From Micropterix aruncella (lineage: Eukaryota > Arthropoda > Insecta > Lepidoptera > Micropterigidae), in the NCBI GenBank assembly GCA_944548615.1, contig OX155957.1, positions 21,372,035-21,436,034 on the forward strand: a stretch of DNA of 64,000 bases. The letters run 5' to 3'. The position numbers and the translations under genes were made by a program. The notes under the pieces were generated by a model that saw only the letters and a list, made by a program, of their open reading frames with translations, searched no databases and was not told where the DNA came from. Each line of letters opens with the position of its first letter. Position 1 is the stretch's first letter. Shown here piece by piece: positions 59,876 through 64,000 of the stretch.

Positions 59876-60785
59876 AATAAAATACTTCATTTCCTCGTTT
59901 CCATAAAATAAGACATACATCGCTTGTAAAATCTTTTTAAAGATATCGTTTATAGGATGATGCTTTGTTGTAGAAATAAAAATAATAAAAGCCAGTCACA
60001 TAGCTGGAAGGTTTTCCCGGACTGGATTGGGAAATGCTTATTGTTAAAACAAGATGTATGTTTGGATAAGCATCTATTTACACAGCAAAATGTAGGTTTA
60101 ATGGGATTCCTTTATCGCTAGCGAACGAACTATCCCCTTCATCCACATCTTAAACAAAAAGCGTACCCATTTGCAAAATAAAATAATATGTCTTCATTAA
60201 AGACAACTTAAAGGAAAAACAATGAAAAAATCACAATGATTGAATCGTCTCTCAAATACAGGATTACAGATGGAAAATTTGTTTTAAAATTCGAATGTAT
60301 CCACTCTTTGAAAGGACGATCAAGGTTGCTGGGCTCGTTATCAGCCAGCCATTAAATAAATAAAAAAATACTTCATTTCCTCGTTTCCATAAAATAAGAC
60401 ATAGGTACATCGTTATTTCTGGTCGAGAAGTTTATACTAAGGCTATATGATATTTACAAGAGTTCAAAACATAAGATGACATTATATGATATTGTTAATA
60501 TTTGATTAGATTTTTTGTAAAATCTTTTTAAAGATATCGTTTATAGGATAATGCTTTGTTGTAGAAATAAGAATAATAAAAGCCACTCACATAGCTGGAA
60601 GGTTTTCCCGGACTAAAATGGGAAATGCTTATTGTTAAAACGAGATGTATGTTTGGATGAGCACCACTTTCGACAGTACAATGTAGGTTTAATGGGATCC
60701 CTTTATCGCTAGCGAACGATCGCCCTTCATCCACATCTCAAAGAAAAGGAGTATCCTTTTGCAAAATAAAGATATCATTTTTATA
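59876..60785 (+). repeat. direct duplication of about 300 bp
   Basis: 59880-60183 recurs as 60361-60410 plus 60513-60775: AATACTTCATTTCCTCGTTT, TGTAAAATCTTTTTAAAGAT, CATAGCTGGAAGGTTTTCCC, TGTAGGTTTAATGGGAT, TTTATCGCTAGCGAACGA. The second copy contains about 100 bp of extra AT-rich DNA (60411-60512). A third partial start (GATATCATTTTTATAGGATG) is at 60770-60790. Confidence 0.8.
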
Positions 60786-60849
60786 GGATGATGCGTTTAC
60801 AGCAGTCGTGTTTTTTAAAATTATTTTCAATATATTGACTTGTTCCGTA

Positions 60850-61120
60850 TTATTTCGCTGGTGTAATCAGCGAATTTGAAATTACGATAGAATGCACTAA
60901 TAATTGAATGATATTGATATCATTTGTTAAATAAATGGGGTTTTTATATTCCATCAGTCCTTTATAAAAAAATAACATTTATTGTTAATTTTATTATAGA
61001 TGGCCAAATAAATTGCTATTGGTTTCGCCGTAAATGCTGCCAGCGCTACTCGTGTTTCGCCGTCAAAAGGGGATTGCTAAAATTCACTATGGAGTTCAGC
61101 AATCTAATTCCGTGTATACT
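60850..61120 (+). repeat. family F repeat, short plus copy
   Basis: ATAGAATGCACTAATAATTG, CATTTGTTAAATAAATGG, TATTATAGATGGCCAAATAA, GCTGCCAGCGCTACTCGTG and CACTATGGAGTTCAGCAATC parallel 58735-58960. Confidence 0.6.
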
Positions 61121-62049
61121 CAATGGCATGAGTTACCCTGCGGAGTAATTTAATTATAAAGAGAGTTGTCATGATATTATTGTCCTTGATGATGATGATT
61201 CTCGTGGAAACTCCGACGGAGAACAGGAAAATAGATCAGTTGAATCAGTTCAGCAGACGTTTGCACGGACCTTCGTCAATGTTCGGTTTCTTGCGGCGGA
61301 CAGACTTGACACACATAACGCAAATCTCGTTCTTTGATTTGTAAAGGCAGCTGCACACTGCCTCGGGGGTTATTTGCTTGCTAATCTTCGAATTTATTTG
61401 AAGGGTTACGGGAAAGAACGATCAATGTCATTTTTTATAAATTTTTTTAATGAGGTAAAAGTCAAGGTAAAAAGTATTTTTTTTGAAACTCAACTATATT
61501 TGGTTTTCAGACAATATATATATTTTTCTCACTCAAACAAACCCTGGCTAAAATAACATATTTTAAGTGAGTATTTTTTAAAAATTAAATTACAAAAAAA
61601 AACAAAAAGTTGACATCGATCGTTCTTCTTGATTTAACTATATCCTTTTCGAATAATACTAGGGTTGGTTGTCAGAGATTGTCGTATGGTAATAAACCTG
61701 ACCATTGTGAAATTTCACAATAAAGAATAAATGACGGAACAATGATGACGGAGCAAAGACGTCATGAAAAGAGTTCTGAAAGGAGGTCAGCTGGCACAAA
61801 AGAGCGTCTGTCAAAGGCTTTACTAAAATCAATTTCACAGTTTTAATCTAACTGAGAACCATATGATGATACATAGTGTTCGGAACAGAGCATGACAACC
61901 CTCGCAGTGGGGAACTCTGTACGTAAAACTAAACAAAAAATGGTAAAAAACCATTTTACTAAAGAAGTAGGTTTTTGAATATGAAGAAATTTTCTTATGC
62001 CGGAATTTATTGACATGAATATTAAGGTAAAAGTTATCTACTACCATTG
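61121..62049. other. unclassified DNA
   Basis: 61190-61340 is less AT-rich than its surroundings and open in more than one frame (DDDDSRGNSDGEQENRS...; MMMILVETPTENRK...), but no motif is recognised and no splice sites flank it convincingly. The remainder is AT-rich without features I can name. Confidence 0.3.
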
Positions 62050-63140
62050 AGTTTATATGAAGTGGTTAGATTGCTCAACTCCATAATACATTTTGGCAAC
62101 CCTTCTGCGCCGGCTAAATTCAGGAGGCGCTGATAGAATTGACTATGACACATATAGCTATTTAGACATTTATATTGCCATCTATAATAACATTGAGTGG
62201 TTTTTTAACGAATGGTTTTTATAAAGGACTAATTGATTATAAGAACCCGATATTATTTCTCCAACGGTAATAATAATAAACTTCAATTATTAGTGCCATC
62301 TATCGCATTTTTATATAGGCTGATTACATCACATAAATACATAATTCGGAGAGATAGAATGCCATCTATTAGTCGATCTAAACTTTAAATTGCGTAATTA
62401 TTATGTATTGAAACCTGTAGGTAAACTAAATTAAAAATTGTCATTTTTATGTAAATCACATTAAAATATAGTGATTATTTTAATGTGATTTTTAATTATT
62501 TTTTATTTGATTTTTAATTTTAATTAAGAGCTATGTTTTAAAAATTCGTTTTTGTTATTATATTATTATTCTTGAATGTGAGAACCGAGCCAAAAATGTG
62601 AGAACCGCGCCAAGCATAACAACTTTTAAAAACAGATACAGAGAGCATTTGAAATCCTCCAGATAAATTCCCTTTCCCCTCCCATTCCCCTCCTTTTAAA
62701 ACTTTAGCGTCCTTATAGGTGTTAGATTATTTTGATGTGGCAAATCTGTGCCCACAAAGAGTAAAGTATATACTTCTTTCTATCCTCCTTTATTTTATTT
62801 GTCATACTCTTTATATAGGTTAAGTTATGTAGTCTACTCGCAAATAATGTTCTTACAATAGTATAGGTTAGCTCTAAAATATTGCCTGCAGGCAATTAGC
62901 TCGCCTTTTCTTAAGAATAAAGAGTTTTATTATTATTATTATTATTATTATTCTTTTGTTTCGAAATAAGAAATCATATAGAAGTGTTTAGAGCGCCATC
63001 TAAAGTGCTTCGTGATACTGTTACACCACGAACGCCGCCATATTGAATAAAAGAGAATAGTAATCATTTTTTGGAGCTATGAGTGCCATTTGCTTTTCGT
63101 AGTGAAATTCTAGCTGCCAAATCACAGTACTGCATTGAGC
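62050..63140 (-). repeat. family F repeat, inverted copy with retroelement tail
   Basis: 62060-62470 is the reverse complement of 58560-58970 (GATTGCTCAACTCCATA, TTATTAGTGCCATCTATCGC, TATATAGGCTGATTACATCA, GAATGCCATCTATTAG), and 62985-63050 that of 58320-58360 (GTTTAGAGCGCCATCTAAAG, GCCGCCATATTGAATAAAA). Between them 62780-62955 is the (ATT)n retroelement tail seen at 39290. 62475-62780 is AT-rich, with GTGAGAACCG.GCCAA repeated at 62579-62612. Confidence 0.6.
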
Positions 63141-64000
63141 AATCTAATAAGCTATATCATCAATGCTACTACTTTTTTGAGTCAAACCGTAATCAAAAAC
63201 CGACAACGTAAAAAAATATTTTTTAAATTTCTTTTATGTTTTACGTACGGAGTTTATTCCATAAAAAGTATGTCGCAATGTCTAGAATACCATGTATTCT
63301 AAAGGCCGAAACTTTAAAATAGCAAGCGTAAAATCCGTCTATCCGTGTGACTTGATGCTCGAAACTCCTGACCCCTTGATCTGAAAACTCGGCCGAGACC
63401 TTGAAACTCGGTCGGAAAAGGCACGCGTATATTCAGATAAAATTGCAGAGGTTTCATGCAATTACAGAATAAATGCTTTTTTACCATTATTGTTTTACTA
63501 TAAAGGTATTTTAATACTGATGATAATTATAATTACCTAATTATATTATTATACATACATACGTACATATTGGACCCGATTGCGTTTCTTCGTGAACAAT
63601 ACGTCAGAAAGGAATATGAAATGGACTGTCGTCGATTTTCCAGCACCAAAACTACCTGTCGAACTTATAGACGCCCGAATAAGTTTGAACACATTTCGTG
63701 CGGTGTTAGATTTAGCTGTTTTATCTTCAATGGGTATTTTCCGTTCATTTCACATTCCGCTCTGACGTACTGCTCTGACTCGTTCATATGAACTAATTTT
63801 CACATGAAGATTTTAGTTCAAGAGAAATGCAATCGAGCCCATTATAAATGATTTGAAAATATTTTATTACATTACAACCAATAGCATTTATTAAGTAGAG
63901 CGAGTTAGGAAGAAAACTGGTCAAGTGCTAGTTTATGCATGCGCCAAGGGTTCCATAACTTATTGTCTATTAAGAATTACATCTATTTATATCGAATTAC
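63141..64000. other. right edge, unclassified
   Basis: Two overlapping plus frames at 63570-63791 and a minus frame containing STGSFGAGKSTTVHFIF cover the only GC-balanced patch. The minus reading contains a P-loop-like GAGKST, but no further NTPase motif follows and I cannot name a family. The rest is AT-rich and unrecognised. Confidence 0.25.

Noticed and set aside
63570..63791. P-loop NTPase exon on the minus strand
   Set aside because: GAGKST is present but no Walker B, no flanking splice sites and no further homology; a chance match is likely.

Overview
The window is insect nuclear DNA, most likely from a moth or butterfly (Lepidoptera). It has intron-split genes with GT-AG junctions, AT-rich introns, short (CCTAA)n tracts like the insect telomere repeat, a ZAD-C2H2 zinc finger gene, Helitrons of the TC...CTAG type, and LINE, hAT, mariner, piggyBac-like and Harbinger-like debris. 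The order is an inference; no ribosomal or mitochondrial marker is present to fix it.

Host genes, left to right. (1) The first coding exon of fizzy/Cdc20 (270-549, minus), whose remaining exons lie off the left end. (2) A complete three-exon ZAD-C2H2 zinc finger gene (2001-9933, plus; 404 aa), divergent from fizzy across about 1.45 kb. (3) A complete nine-exon MFSD6-type transporter gene (35384-15860, minus; 724 aa, all exon phases agree), which converges on the zinc finger gene. (4) The last five exons of a monocarboxylate-transporter-like (SLC16/MCT) gene (54439-46972, minus), whose first exon or exons are not found and probably lie beyond the right end. A possible untranslated or alternative last exon sits at 13513-13641.

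The rest is a dense layer of mobile DNA. The standout is an intact 3.5 kb hAT transposon (39546-43066) with matching terminal inverted repeats, a perfect 8-bp target duplication and an uninterrupted 824-aa transposase. Three shorter elements in the window share its type of ends. Several insertions can be read from their target duplications: a LINE inside a mariner (21 nt), a LINE inside another repeat (14 nt), a Helitron next to a duplicated empty site, and hAT-, piggyBac-, Harbinger- and pogo-type MITEs.

The least explained signal is a GC-rich repeat family of roughly 620-700 bp, here called RepB, found at seven loci. Its copies share a 3' end, differ in 5' truncation and carry 9- or 14-nt target duplications, so it spreads by a LINE-like mechanism, yet I see no protein in it and do not recognise it. 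A second multi-copy family is a non-LTR retrotransposon with a restriction-like endonuclease domain (four copies). From 54.4 to 64 kb I found no host exon; it holds repeats, inverted pairs and local duplications.
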